Made by a program: the position numbers and the translations under genes | Assembly (NCBI GenBank): GCA_002336675.1 | Contig: DDEI01000069.1 | Coordinates: 28,290 to 47,685, forward strand | DNA length: 19,396 nt | Source of the DNA: Flavobacteriales bacterium UBA1958 | GTDB taxonomy: Bacteria; Bacteroidota; Bacteroidia; Flavobacteriales_D; Sanyastnellaceae | Direction of reading: 5' to 3' | Part shown: positions 7,340 through 15,244 of the stretch, piece after piece | How the letters are laid out: every line of letters starts with the position of its first letter | Position numbering within the stretch: the stretch's first letter is position 1 | Notes under the pieces: model-generated | Database searches by the model: none | What the model was told of the DNA's origin: nothing | Seen by the model: the letters and a program-made list of their open reading frames with translations, nothing else

Positions 7340-7957
7340 TTATCTAAAATGATTTAAATTGTTTTTATTTCCGCTATTTTCCCAATATTTAATGATCAAA
7401 TAGCCAACCAAGACTCCAGCTAAATGAGCAAAATGAGCAACATTATCTCCTGCATTATTCTGGATTCCTAAATACAATTCAATCGCTCCATAGATCATCA
7501 CAAAATGCTTAGCTTTAATCGGAATAGGAGGGAAAAGTAACATTAGCCGAGTCTCAGGGAACGAGTAACCGAAACCAAGAAGCAAACCAAACACAGCTCC
7601 TGATGCACCTACGGTATAATCACCATGGCTTCCGCTGAAATATTGTACTGCAGTAAAAATAATAAACGCACCTAGACCACACAGCATATAATAAGTTAAA
7701 AATTTTTTAGCTCCCCAGTGGTTTTCTAAAGCTGAACCGAACATATAAAGAGCAAACATGTTAAATAAAATGTGCTCTATACTTCTAAAACCATGCATAA
7801 ACATATGAGTAACTATCTGCCATGGTTTAAAAAAATCACTTTCAAACCACCAACCTGCAAATAGACCATACATGACATCAGGATAAATCCATGAAGCTCC
7901 AAAAATCAAAACATTAATTATGATGATATTCTTCACCACCGTAGTCATTGGCTGCAT
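7340..7957 (-). CDS. rhomboid-family intramembrane serine protease, compact form
   Basis: Minimal six-helix rhomboid of 205 aa. Motifs: PWQIVTHMFMHGFRSIEHILFNMFALYMFGSALE, Ser119 in the canonical GASGAVFG, and His178 in HFAHLAGVLVGY (HxxGxxxG). It has only a short polar tail (ENSGNKNNLNHFR), unlike the downstream paralogue. The start MQPMTTVVKN is used; a second ATG three codons later is possible. It begins 5 bp after mutL stops and ends 3 bp before the longer rhomboid, so the three genes are almost surely one transcript. Two adjacent, diverged rhomboids suggest an old duplication with different substrates or a paired function. Confidence 0.94.
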   Translation of the reverse strand: MQPMTTVVKNIIIINVLIFGASWIYPDVMYGLFAGWWFESDFFKPWQIVTHMFMHGFRSIEHILFNMFALYMFGSALENHWGAKKFLTYYMLCGLGAFIIFTAVQYFSGSHGDYTVGASGAVFGLLLGFGYSFPETRLMLLFPPIPIKAKHFVMIYGAIELYLGIQNNAGDNVAHFAHLAGVLVGYLIIKYWENSGNKNNLNHFR

Positions 7958-7962
7958 CTTCT

Positions 7963-9825
7963 CTAAAAATTAAATTTTTGTTCTAACTCCTCACGAGTTA
8001 AGTTATGAATAATAGACTTACCAGAGGCTGTAAAATAAGGCACTTCGCACGAAAACAATTTCTCGATTAGCTCCTTCATCTCTGCAATCTCTAATCTCCT
8101 TCCATATCCTATCGCACTTGATTTAGCCAATGAAAGAGCTACTTTCTCACTCTGACCAAGTTCCTTCCCATTAAGACTATGCTTAAACTGCTCTAGAAAA
8201 TTTTCTAATAATTTACCTCCATCTACTCCTGCAAGTTCCGAAGGTATACCGTTAATCACAAATACATCAGATGATTTAGCTTCTATATCAAACCCTACTC
8301 CTCTTAACTCATTCAAAAGACTATTTATAAGGGCTCCATCAGAAGCAGACAACTGAACATCCTCAGGGAATAAGCTCTGCTGGCTGGTCGGATTAGAGTT
8401 CATTAATAAATCTAAATAATACTCGAAAAGTACTCTTTCATGAGCTCTTTTTTGATCTATTACTATCAGTCCAGATTTCATGCTACTCACTACATATTTC
8501 TCCCAAATCTGAAACACTGGCTTATCTTCTGACCCTTCATTCTGCGCATTTATATCCAGAGATATTTGGTCTGGAATAGCTATTTCATTTCTATCTATTC
8601 CATGAATATCTTGAGTAATTCTATATAAATCTTTCCAGTCTTGTGAACCCGCAGACCCTTCTCTTCTTGGCGAAACAGATGTCATGGAAGAGGTTTTTAT
8701 AATTGAAGACAGTTGCTCATTAAAAGGATTATAGTGCACATCCACCTTTATCTCCGGTTCTATTAAAGATTGACTATCCGAAGGGACTGGTATATTTACG
8801 CTCATCTCTTGATTGAAGTCTAAGCTTGGGCTTGCGCTGTATTTTCCTATTCCTCGTTTGATAGAACTTCTAAGTAGAGCATAGATACTTTTTTCATCTA
8901 CAAACTTAATTTCAGTCTTAGTAGGATGAATATTAATATCTATTCTACTAGGGTCTAAGGTTAAATATATCCAATATGACGGAAAAGTATCTTTAGAAAT
9001 CAAACCTTCAAACGCACTTACGACTGCGTGATTTAAGTAATGGTTTTTTATAAACCGATCATTGACGAAAAAGTACTGCTCTCCTCTCGTTCTTCTTGCA
9101 TGTTCTGGCTTTCCTATAAATCCTTTAATGTTTACTACAGAAGTTTCCTCATCTACTGGAAGTAACCTTGTATTAAATTTATTACCAAACACTGCTACTA
9201 TACGTTGCTTAACGCCTCCAGCAGCTAAGTTGAAAATCTCATTATCATTATGGGTCAACTTAAATGAAATATCTTTATGAGCTAGCGCTACTCTCTGGAA
9301 CTCATCTATTATGTGTTTTAATTCTACTGGGTCGCTTTTTAAAAAATTCCTTCTGGCAGGAACATTAAAGAAAATATTTTTTACAGAGAACTGAGTTCCT
9401 GATGGGGTTTGGATAGGCTCAGAACTTTCTAGTTCTGTTCCTTTGATTATTATTTTTTGGCCAAGCTCTTCAGCGTGACGCCTAGTCTTCATTTCTACAT
9501 GAGCTATAGCTGCTATAGATGCTAGTGCCTCACCTCTGAATCCTTTTGTCTTTATGAAGAACAATTCATCAGCAGTATTAATCTTACTTGTAGCATGTCT
9601 TTCGAAACACATTCTAGAATCTGTCTCACTCATTCCACATCCATTATCAATGATTTGAATGAGTGTCTTCCCTGCGTCTTTAATTACGGCACTTACCTCA
9701 GAAGCTCCTGCGTCTATAGCGTTTTCCATCAACTCTTTAACCACAGAAGCGGGCCTCTGAATGACTTCTCCAGCGGCTATTTGATTGGCTACGTTATCAG
9801 GAAGAAGTTTAATAATATCAGACAT
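7963..9825 (-). CDS. mutL: DNA mismatch repair protein MutL
   Basis: MutL, the ATP-dependent matchmaker between MutS and downstream mismatch-repair steps. The N-terminal GHKL ATPase is intact: ELMENAIDAGAS, IIDNGCGM, and TKGFRGEALASIAAI, followed by the second domain with GEQYFFVNDRFIKNHYL and the end of the conserved core DINIHPTKTEIKF. The linker (about 340-440) is poorly conserved. The C-terminal dimerisation domain carries DQKRAHERVLFE from residue 457 where nuclease-active MutL proteins have DQHA-x2-E-x4-E, and it lacks the Cys-containing ACR and CPHGRP zinc-site motifs (YFTASGKSIIHNL at the last place), so endonuclease activity is doubtful. The 620-aa length is usual. It overlaps the small upstream gene by 8 bp. 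Confidence 0.97.
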   Translation of the reverse strand: MSDIIKLLPDNVANQIAAGEVIQRPASVVKELMENAIDAGASEVSAVIKDAGKTLIQIIDNGCGMSETDSRMCFERHATSKINTADELFFIKTKGFRGEALASIAAIAHVEMKTRRHAEELGQKIIIKGTELESSEPIQTPSGTQFSVKNIFFNVPARRNFLKSDPVELKHIIDEFQRVALAHKDISFKLTHNDNEIFNLAAGGVKQRIVAVFGNKFNTRLLPVDEETSVVNIKGFIGKPEHARRTRGEQYFFVNDRFIKNHYLNHAVVSAFEGLISKDTFPSYWIYLTLDPSRIDINIHPTKTEIKFVDEKSIYALLRSSIKRGIGKYSASPSLDFNQEMSVNIPVPSDSQSLIEPEIKVDVHYNPFNEQLSSIIKTSSMTSVSPRREGSAGSQDWKDLYRITQDIHGIDRNEIAIPDQISLDINAQNEGSEDKPVFQIWEKYVVSSMKSGLIVIDQKRAHERVLFEYYLDLLMNSNPTSQQSLFPEDVQLSASDGALINSLLNELRGVGFDIEAKSSDVFVINGIPSELAGVDGGKLLENFLEQFKHSLNGKELGQSEKVALSLAKSSAIGYGRRLEIAEMKELIEKLFSCEVPYFTASGKSIIHNLTREELEQKFNF

Positions 9826-10132
9826 TTACTGTATCTAGGTATCTAATTACGGCATAAGATATAAAGCATAAAAAAATCAACACCACTATGATTATGATAT
9901 TCGAGTTAAACACTTGGTTTTTGTAAGGTTTTCTAAGCCAATCTTGTTTTCTTACTCTAGACAAAGAAATGCTTCTTTCTTCTCTTAACTCCTCTGCTAA
10001 ATCTAATTCTACGCGTTTTTTCCTTTTTTCCCTCTCTTCTTTTTCTTCATCGTAAAATCTCGACCTATAATGAAATGAGTTCGGGGATCTTTTTATTCCT
10101 TTAAACAACGAAAAAGATTTGGAAAACTTCAT
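9818..10132 (-). CDS. small membrane protein upstream of mutL
   Basis: A 104-aa protein of unknown function. Residues 1-75 are highly charged (YRSRFYDEEKEEREKRKKRVELDLAEELREERS), probably helical and cytoplasmic; residues about 78-97 (IIIIVVLIFLCFISYAVIRY) form one membrane helix with a very short external tail. Similar small proteins with a phe/tyr-rich start, a basic-acidic stretch and a C-terminal anchor precede mutL in many flavobacteria and are often mislabelled riboflavin synthase subunit beta; nothing here resembles lumazine synthase. It overlaps the mutL start by 8 bp, so it leads the operon and is likely coupled to mutL. No internal Met is available as an alternative start. A good promoter lies so close upstream that the message may be leaderless. 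Confidence 0.8.
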   Translation of the reverse strand: MKFSKSFSLFKGIKRSPNSFHYRSRFYDEEKEEREKRKKRVELDLAEELREERSISLSRVRKQDWLRKPYKNQVFNSNIIIIVVLIFLCFISYAVIRYLDTVNV

Positions 10133-10136
10133 TTTA

Positions 10137-10167
10137 CAAATGTACTAGAATTAATAGGTATAGGCAA
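10137..10167 (-). promoter_or_regulatory. promoter of the mutL operon
   Basis: On the minus strand: TTTTG with its TTG at 10165-10167, a 20-bp spacer, then TACATTTG at 10137-10144, an exact match to the Bacteroidota -7 consensus TAnnTTTG with a correctly placed -33 TTG. The element ends 5 bp before the ATG of the small membrane protein (10132), so RNA would start at or within a few bases of the start codon. Confidence 0.5.
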
Positions 10168-10199
10168 AATATAGACAGTATTAGAATTCAAAAAAACAG

Positions 10200-10234
10200 A
10201 AAAAAGAGAGGTGAAGCTAGATTAACTTCTCCTC
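10200..10234 (-). terminator. terminator overlapping the ispH stop codon
   Basis: Read on the minus strand, GAGGAGAAG and CTTCACCTC pair over 9 positions with one mismatch around a 9-base loop, followed by TCTTTTTT and a second T-run. The loop contains the TAG stop of ispH, so the ascending arm is coding sequence. It would isolate ispH from the mutL operon promoter just downstream. Confidence 0.6.
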
Positions 10235-11437
10235 AATTTCCATAACAGTCTTAGCCTGCGGGAAAAACTCTAAAACCCTACGTAGAACTTTTTCTAACAC
10301 AGCATCAGGACAAGAAGCTCCGCTAGTAACTATAATTCGAGGAACATTTACTTTAGGGACCCAGTTCTCAGTTAGCCTCATCTCCTCAGCTCGCCAATCA
10401 TAATGATGTATTTCTGAGGCTGATTTAATTTCAGACTCATTCTTGACAAAGAAAGTAAGAACTTTTTCTTCGCACAATTCTACTAAATGACTCGTATTAG
10501 AGCTATTATAACCGCCTACCACTATTGCTAAGTCTGCAGCTTCTTTTAATAACCCGAAGGTCGCCTGCTGATTATCATTCGTAGCGTAACAAAGTGTATC
10601 TCGGGTACTTGTAAAATGACTCGCTATGTCTTCTTCCCCAAAAGTTTCCTCCATAACTGTTTTAAAATAATCAGCTATGGCCTGAGTTTCTGACGCTAAC
10701 ATAGTGGTTTGATTCACTACTCCAACTTTATTCAAATCCGCCTTTGGATTAAAGCCTGAACTATATCTTCCCTTGAAGTAACTATCAAACTCATCAAACT
10801 TTCTTTCGCCTTTAATGAAAGAGGCTAGCAGAATGGCTTCATACATATCTTTAATTACTATGGATTTAGCAACTAGAGAACTATGCGAAAAGGTAGCTCT
10901 AGTCTCTTCATGTGAAGGCTTACCGTGAATAACCACTGTATTATTAGCTTTACCCAATTTATCACTTCTATTCCATACCTTGCCTACAAAAGGACAGGTT
11001 GTATTATATGCCTCGGTAGGTATCCCTTTCTTTTTTAATAACGCTTCCAGCTCAATAGTAGTTCCAAATGCTGGTATAATTACCACATCATCTGCAGTGA
11101 CATCATCCCATGACATTAGTTGTTTCCCATAAGTATCTTGTACAAAACCAATCCCGTTATCTTCTAAATCTTTATTTACCTCAGGGTTATGAATCATTTG
11201 GCTCAAAAGCAGAATCCGTTTACCTGGATTTTCATCAAGTGCTCTATAAGCAATTTCTATAGCATTTTCTACTCCGTAGCAAAAACCAAAATGTCGAGCT
11301 AAAACTATCTCAACCGCTCCGAAATCTAATACCGATGGAGAAAAGTCCATTTTTCTGGGGTCTTTAGATTTTCTTCTCTGTTTTACCTTACTGATCAGAC
11401 TAGACTGATAAAACGCGGGAATCTTAAATGTCTTCAT
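10217..11437 (-). CDS. ispH: 4-hydroxy-3-methylbut-2-enyl diphosphate reductase
   Basis: IspH (LytB), last enzyme of the non-mevalonate (MEP) isoprenoid pathway; a cytoplasmic iron-sulfur enzyme making IPP and DMAPP from HMBPP. The three cluster cysteines are C53 in RHFGFCYGVENAIEIAY, C148 in NTTCPFVGKVW and C283 in DTLCYATNDNQQA; other blocks are LLSQMIHNPEVN, PAFGTT and the C-terminal VTSGASCPDAVLEKVLRRV. At 406 aa it belongs to the long plant/cyanobacterial-type branch, with an extra N-terminus and an insert around residues 200-240, rather than the ~315-aa E. coli type. It is flanked by its own terminator and by a 382-bp gap upstream, so it is probably transcribed alone. Confidence 0.96.
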   Translation of the reverse strand: MKTFKIPAFYQSSLISKVKQRRKSKDPRKMDFSPSVLDFGAVEIVLARHFGFCYGVENAIEIAYRALDENPGKRILLLSQMIHNPEVNKDLEDNGIGFVQDTYGKQLMSWDDVTADDVVIIPAFGTTIELEALLKKKGIPTEAYNTTCPFVGKVWNRSDKLGKANNTVVIHGKPSHEETRATFSHSSLVAKSIVIKDMYEAILLASFIKGERKFDEFDSYFKGRYSSGFNPKADLNKVGVVNQTTMLASETQAIADYFKTVMEETFGEEDIASHFTSTRDTLCYATNDNQQATFGLLKEAADLAIVVGGYNSSNTSHLVELCEEKVLTFFVKNESEIKSASEIHHYDWRAEEMRLTENWVPKVNVPRIIVTSGASCPDAVLEKVLRRVLEFFPQAKTVMEIEEKLI

Positions 11438-11819
11438 TATTATGTAAAATTACTACTTATTCTAGCTAATCCATATCATATTTAAATACTTCTCTTCCAT
11501 TTCATCTTCTCCTTTCGATAATTATTTAATCATCCTTTATAGCCAAGGTTGTTGATTCAGCTTCTTCTTTATTGAAGACCTAAAAAGATGTCAAAACTAA
11601 TAATCTGAAACAAAAAAAATACTGCAGTGAATCCCTGTTTATTAGTCGTTAATGAATCTGACGGCTTGTCTCAATATGTTGTCCTAAATCATTTACATGC
11701 CCCAAAAAGAGAAAGAAACAAGAGTTTATTTCGAAGAGCCTCATTTTCGATAAACAATCAGAGTGAATTCTAATTTCTAGAGGCAACTTTTCTAATAATA
11801 GAACTCGGTATATCATTTT
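11438..11819. other. 382-bp intergenic stretch without a supported gene
   Basis: AT-rich gap between ispH and the small exported protein gene, both on the minus strand. I see no convincing gene or RNA. Minus-strand TAGTTTTG at 11592-11599 fits the -7 consensus but has no -33 partner at the right distance and would give ispH a leader of about 150 bases. ACTAATAA (11596-11603) and TTATTAGT (11639-11646) are 8-bp inverted arms 35 bp apart. No terminator of the upstream operon was recognised. The stretch could hold a long ispH leader, a small RNA or a decayed gene. Confidence 0.5.
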
Positions 11820-12338
11820 CTAAGGAAAATTTACATTTTCTTTTTTTATCCTATTTATTTCAGGAATTAGTTTTCCCTTTGTATGAAGATTCTTAATTTT
11901 TTTTAATGCTCTATTTCGCTTTTTCGGGCTTATCTTTTCGTCATATAAAGCTATTAAGTAAAGTGCCTCACTCTCCTTTTCTTCCAAAGAGAGCCTAGGA
12001 AAATCCCGGTATATCATAGCTAGGGAAAAAATATAATGATAGAGATACTCTGGCTTTTCATCTAAAAATGTGGCTAAGTTTGTATTGACCTGTAACGTGC
12101 AACTAGATGTGCCTCCCAACCAAACAAGACAAAATGCCTTCGCTTCTTCTGTTTTTTCTATGTCTATAGCTAATGGATCATTAACTAAACAAGCCATTAA
12201 CTCATATGCTAACACTTCATAATCTTCATAGTCCTCTGGAGTTTCTAACACAAACTCATCTGGAGGATATAAACACTGAGCATAACCTGCAAGAGAGAAT
12301 AGTGCTGCGCCTGCATATACGATTAGCTGCTTTAACAC
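11820..12338 (-). CDS. small exported protein of unknown function, GTG start
   Basis: Not recognised. The 172-aa product has a signal peptide (MLKQLIVYAGAALFSLAGYAQC) and a mature part rich in acidic residues then, towards the C-terminus, lysines (SPKKRNRALKKIKNLHTKGKL). A Cys-containing central segment (MACLVNDPLAIDIEKTEEAKAFCLVWLGGTSSCTLQVNTNLATFL) is followed by YLYHYIFSLAMIYRDFPRLSLEEKESEALYLIALYDEK, probably helical. It starts with GTG (12336-12338): the codon just before is an in-frame TAA, so no earlier start exists. It overlaps the end of the dehydrogenase gene by 7 bp (GTGTTAA), which implies translational coupling. Periplasmic location is likely; the link with the enzyme is only by position. 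Confidence 0.8.
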   Translation of the reverse strand: MLKQLIVYAGAALFSLAGYAQCLYPPDEFVLETPEDYEDYEVLAYELMACLVNDPLAIDIEKTEEAKAFCLVWLGGTSSCTLQVNTNLATFLDEKPEYLYHYIFSLAMIYRDFPRLSLEEKESEALYLIALYDEKISPKKRNRALKKIKNLHTKGKLIPEINRIKKENVNFP

Positions 12339-13663
12339 TTAGACTCTTTTTCTTTGAATACTATCCCTAATTCTCCTAACTCCTTTAAAATAGGCTCATA
12401 AATCTCAGGAATCACAGGAAGATGCACGCCTGTTAACGATAACTCTCCTTTTAGAACTAACTTTACTGCTATACCTAACGGCAAACCTACAGTATTGGAC
12501 ATTCCTGTATAAGTCTGATCCTCTCCCTCTACTGCTAATGAAGAAACTATGTCAAAACTCTCTTCATTTAGATAATAACTGAATTTATGATACATAACTA
12601 TTAAATCCTTATCACTCGGCTCTAAACTCCATTTTTCTTCCAATTTATTTTGCAGAACCTTCGCTGGAGAAAGACCTTTGATACCTATTTTTTTATGCTC
12701 AAAAACACCTAGCCACATTAACTTGTTCATTACCTCATTACTTAAACCAAGCGAATCCTGTAATTTCTTTTCTACAGTCAATTCAGTGTGGTAAGGCAGA
12801 AAAGAATTAATGTATTCTCTGTAAGTCATGTTTTCTGTGTCCGGAAGCACATAAGAGTCATCTGTACATCCTAACTGAACGAATGTATTCCAAGCTTCTG
12901 AGTAGCCTTTTCTTCTTAGCGTTCCTCTATAAATAGTAGGTATTCCCGTTAATCCATAGACCTCTATATAACTCAACGAATCTCTATTGGCATAGCCTTC
13001 AAAAAAACCATAGCTGTCTATTTCTATTTCTTTGGTTCTAGAAAATAATTTGTTATACGGCACGAATTTGTACTTGCCGTTTTGTAGAAACGTGGCGGCA
13101 CTTCCTTGACCTGCTAAAACTACATTTCTTGGATTCCATGTAAATTTATAGTTCCATGGGTTCGTATCACTTTGAGGAGCTATGAGTCCACCGGTGAAAG
13201 ATTCAAAACGCTCTATTTCTCCTCCTTTAGCCTTTATACCATCAATGATTTTCATAGCACTCATATGATCAATTCCTGGGTCTAAGCCAAGTTCGTTTAA
13301 GATAAAGACTCCATTCGCTTTACATTCCTTATCTAAAGCTTTCATTTCAGGAGTAATATATGAGGGAGTAATCAAGTTCTTCTTCAATAGCACACAATCT
13401 TTAGCTATATCTAAATGAAAAGCAGCTGGCAACATGGAAACTACGATATCAGCCCACTCGAGATGGTGGATTCTTTCTTCTCTTTTCAGCGCATTAAAAG
13501 AAATAGCTTCAGCATTAGCTGCTCCATTAATTTTCTCCTTTGCTAGATCTAAGTCTCTATCTGCTATTCTTAAATGCCAGTTATTGCTCTCTAACAACTG
13601 TGTTAAATAACGAATTAAAGAACTACTGCTCCGTCCCGCTCCTATTACTAATATTTTTTTCAT
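12332..13663 (-). CDS. saccharopine dehydrogenase-like oxidoreductase
   Basis: NAD(P)-dependent enzyme of the saccharopine dehydrogenase (LYS9/Lys1-like) family. Residues 4-20 form the Rossmann nucleotide-binding motif (ILVIGAGRSSSSLIRYL); ADIVVSMLPAAFHLDIAKDCVLLKKNLITPSYI and LNELGLDPGIDHMSAMKIIDGIKAKGGEI are family signatures, followed by SFTGGLIAP...NPWNYKFTWNPRNVVLAGQG of the C-terminal catalytic domain. The family member of this architecture forms or uses saccharopine with alpha-aminoadipate semialdehyde and glutamate in lysine metabolism, so a role in lysine breakdown is the best guess; some homologues act on other substrates. Length 443 aa matches a single-domain enzyme without the LKR half of the animal/plant bifunctional protein. 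It is transcribed away from the lipoprotein cluster, with a candidate promoter in between, and overlaps the next gene. Confidence 0.87.
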   Translation of the reverse strand: MKKILVIGAGRSSSSLIRYLTQLLESNNWHLRIADRDLDLAKEKINGAANAEAISFNALKREERIHHLEWADIVVSMLPAAFHLDIAKDCVLLKKNLITPSYITPEMKALDKECKANGVFILNELGLDPGIDHMSAMKIIDGIKAKGGEIERFESFTGGLIAPQSDTNPWNYKFTWNPRNVVLAGQGSAATFLQNGKYKFVPYNKLFSRTKEIEIDSYGFFEGYANRDSLSYIEVYGLTGIPTIYRGTLRRKGYSEAWNTFVQLGCTDDSYVLPDTENMTYREYINSFLPYHTELTVEKKLQDSLGLSNEVMNKLMWLGVFEHKKIGIKGLSPAKVLQNKLEEKWSLEPSDKDLIVMYHKFSYYLNEESFDIVSSLAVEGEDQTYTGMSNTVGLPLGIAVKLVLKGELSLTGVHLPVIPEIYEPILKELGELGIVFKEKESKC

Positions 13664-13693
13664 GTCTCTCTAAAGTTCTTTTATAACTGAGCT

Positions 13694-13723
13694 CAAAAAT
13701 AATCGGAGAATCGAGTCTATCAG
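13694..13723 (-). promoter_or_regulatory. candidate promoter of the saccharopine dehydrogenase-like gene
   Basis: Minus-strand TATTTTTG (13694-13701) is an exact TAnnTTTG match; 19 bp further upstream is CTG (13721-13723), two of three bases of the -33 TTG. The element ends 31 bp before the ATG, a normal leader length. Confidence 0.42.
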
Positions 13724-13756
13724 GACAGACTTGAATTATTTTTTAATGATGTATTT

Positions 13757-13775
13757 TTTTGGCACGAGTTTGGAA
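13757..13775 (+). promoter_or_regulatory. sigma-54-like promoter before the CsgG-like gene
   Basis: TTTTGGCACGAGTTTGGAA has the full -24 box of sigma-54 promoters (TTGGCACG) with a G ten bases after the GG pair, as at -12, but GA replaces the usual GC. GG lies 50 bp before the ATG at 13811. A near-identical element precedes the third gene of the cluster. An overlapping alternative is a housekeeping promoter, TTTG (13758-13761), 19-bp spacer, TAAATTTA (13781-13788), one base off the -7 consensus. Confidence 0.4.
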
Positions 13776-13810
13776 GTGCTTAAATTTACAAATTTTCAAA
13801 ACACTTAGTC

Positions 13811-15244
13811 ATGAATCTAGTTTACCAGATTAGAAAGAGACTTGAATTAAGACTGACTGGACAAACAATGTCTTACCCAAGCTTTCTATGGTTGATAGTT
13901 TTTTGTATGATCCTTAACGCATGTAACGGAAGTAAGGCATACTACAAAAGAGGCTTTAAGCTAGAAGAGCAGGGTCTTATAGATGAAGCTGCGGCATCAT
14001 ATTACGGAGCATTGCAGCGCAACAGAAACAACATCGAAGCCAAAATAGGGTTGAAAAATACTGGACAAACTGTACTCAATAAAAAACTAGAAGTATTCAC
14101 GAAAAATAGAAATCTAGACCAAAAAAGAGAAGGCGTTTATTCATTCATTAGAGCTAAGGAATACCAAAGTAAAATTAAAAAAATAGGAGTAACCATAGAG
14201 ATTCCCTCATACTTTGAGTCTGATTACGCAGAAATCACACAGAGTTATCTTCTAGATTTATATAATGAAGGTAACGACTTATTAAACCAAGGTCAATTCT
14301 CGATAGCAGAACTTAAATTTAAAGAAATCGGAAATTTCGATTCAAATTATAAAGACTCGAGGGCTCTAGGGGATATGGCGTATCTAGAACCGCTCTATCA
14401 GACTGCTTTAGAGCATCTAGACAATGAACGGTTTCGGTCTGCTTACTCAGATTTTAACAAAGCAATCTCTAGAGACCCAGACTTCAAAGAAGCTAAAGCC
14501 CTTAAAGATGAATCACTAGAGCTTGGGACAATAACTTTAGCAGTGGTAGGGTTCGAAAACGCCACTAACAAAGGTGGCTTAGATAAAAAGGTTACTGCCT
14601 ATGCATTAGATGCGCTTACTTCAATTAACGATCCTTTTCTCAAGATTATAGATAGAGAAAACTTTGACCTTATCATAGGAGAGCAGCAGTTGGGGATGTC
14701 GGGGGTTATAGACGAAGAAACTGCTGTAACCGCAGGTAATTTAATCGGGGCTAAAACACTTCTAACCGGAACGGTTCTCACCTTCGGATCAACTAAAGGA
14801 AATCTTCAAAAAACTGCGCTTACTGGTTATGAAAGCTACAAGGTGAAAAAGCTAAATAAAGAGACAAACATAAGTTACTACGAAACTAAATATAGAACAA
14901 CAACTTATACAAAGTATCAGAAAAAGAATACAGTAAATGTTTCATTCCAATATAAGATCACCTCATTAGATACTGGAGAAGTTATAAAGTCTAAAATCAT
15001 AGAAGACAAAATGGAAGATATCATGGTTTATGTAATTTATGATGGAGACCATTCTAATTTATATCCTTCACGGGCAGGAGGAGCAGTCAACACTAACAGA
15101 AATTCTAAAAATGAATTAGACCGATTATTAAATGGTAAAAGGACGATCTCATCTACTGAAGAGCTTTCAACTGATTTAATGAAAGACCTGAGTTATAAAT
15201 TAAGCTCAGATATAGGTTCGTTTATAAAAAATCAGGTCAAATGA
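13811..15244 (+). CDS. TPR plus CsgG-like lipoprotein
   Basis: Predicted outer-membrane or periplasmic lipoprotein of 477 aa. From the start MNLVYQIRKRLELRLTGQT a signal sequence (SYPSFLWLIVFCMILNAC) ends at lipobox Cys38; an ATG at 13868 would give a shorter signal lacking positive charge. Residues about 43-235 hold TPR-like helices (YYKRGFKLEEQGLIDEAAASYYGALQRN; FRSAYSDFNKAISRDPDFKEAKAL). About 238-420 resembles CsgG: TLAVVGFENATN, ALTSINDPFLKIIDRENFDLIIGEQQLGMSG, GNLIGAKTLLTGTVLTFGS, then SFQYKITSLDTGEVI. CsgG forms the curli secretion pore; FlgO, FlgT and LpoB relatives share the fold, so a pore is not certain. No acidic surface-export signal follows the Cys. Its stop overlaps the next start as ATGA, so the two are cotranslated. 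Confidence 0.82.
   Translation: MNLVYQIRKRLELRLTGQTMSYPSFLWLIVFCMILNACNGSKAYYKRGFKLEEQGLIDEAAASYYGALQRNRNNIEAKIGLKNTGQTVLNKKLEVFTKNRNLDQKREGVYSFIRAKEYQSKIKKIGVTIEIPSYFESDYAEITQSYLLDLYNEGNDLLNQGQFSIAELKFKEIGNFDSNYKDSRALGDMAYLEPLYQTALEHLDNERFRSAYSDFNKAISRDPDFKEAKALKDESLELGTITLAVVGFENATNKGGLDKKVTAYALDALTSINDPFLKIIDRENFDLIIGEQQLGMSGVIDEETAVTAGNLIGAKTLLTGTVLTFGSTKGNLQKTALTGYESYKVKKLNKETNISYYETKYRTTTYTKYQKKNTVNVSFQYKITSLDTGEVIKSKIIEDKMEDIMVYVIYDGDHSNLYPSRAGGAVNTNRNSKNELDRLLNGKRTISSTEELSTDLMKDLSYKLSSDIGSFIKNQVK

Noticed and set aside
9818..10132. Calling the small gene before mutL riboflavin synthase subunit beta
   Set aside because: Homologues often bear that label, but the sequence is a charged segment plus one membrane helix and has no lumazine or riboflavin synthase features.
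11596..11646. 8-bp inverted arms ACTAATAA / TTATTAGT as a hairpin or mobile-element end
   Set aside because: Arms are short, 35 bp apart, AT-rich, and no transposase or target duplication is seen.
11649..11744. 31-aa minus-strand open frame in the gap upstream of ispH (MRLFEINSCFFLFLG...)
   Set aside because: Too short, no recognisable family, no promoter or coupling to a neighbour; expected by chance in AT-rich DNA.
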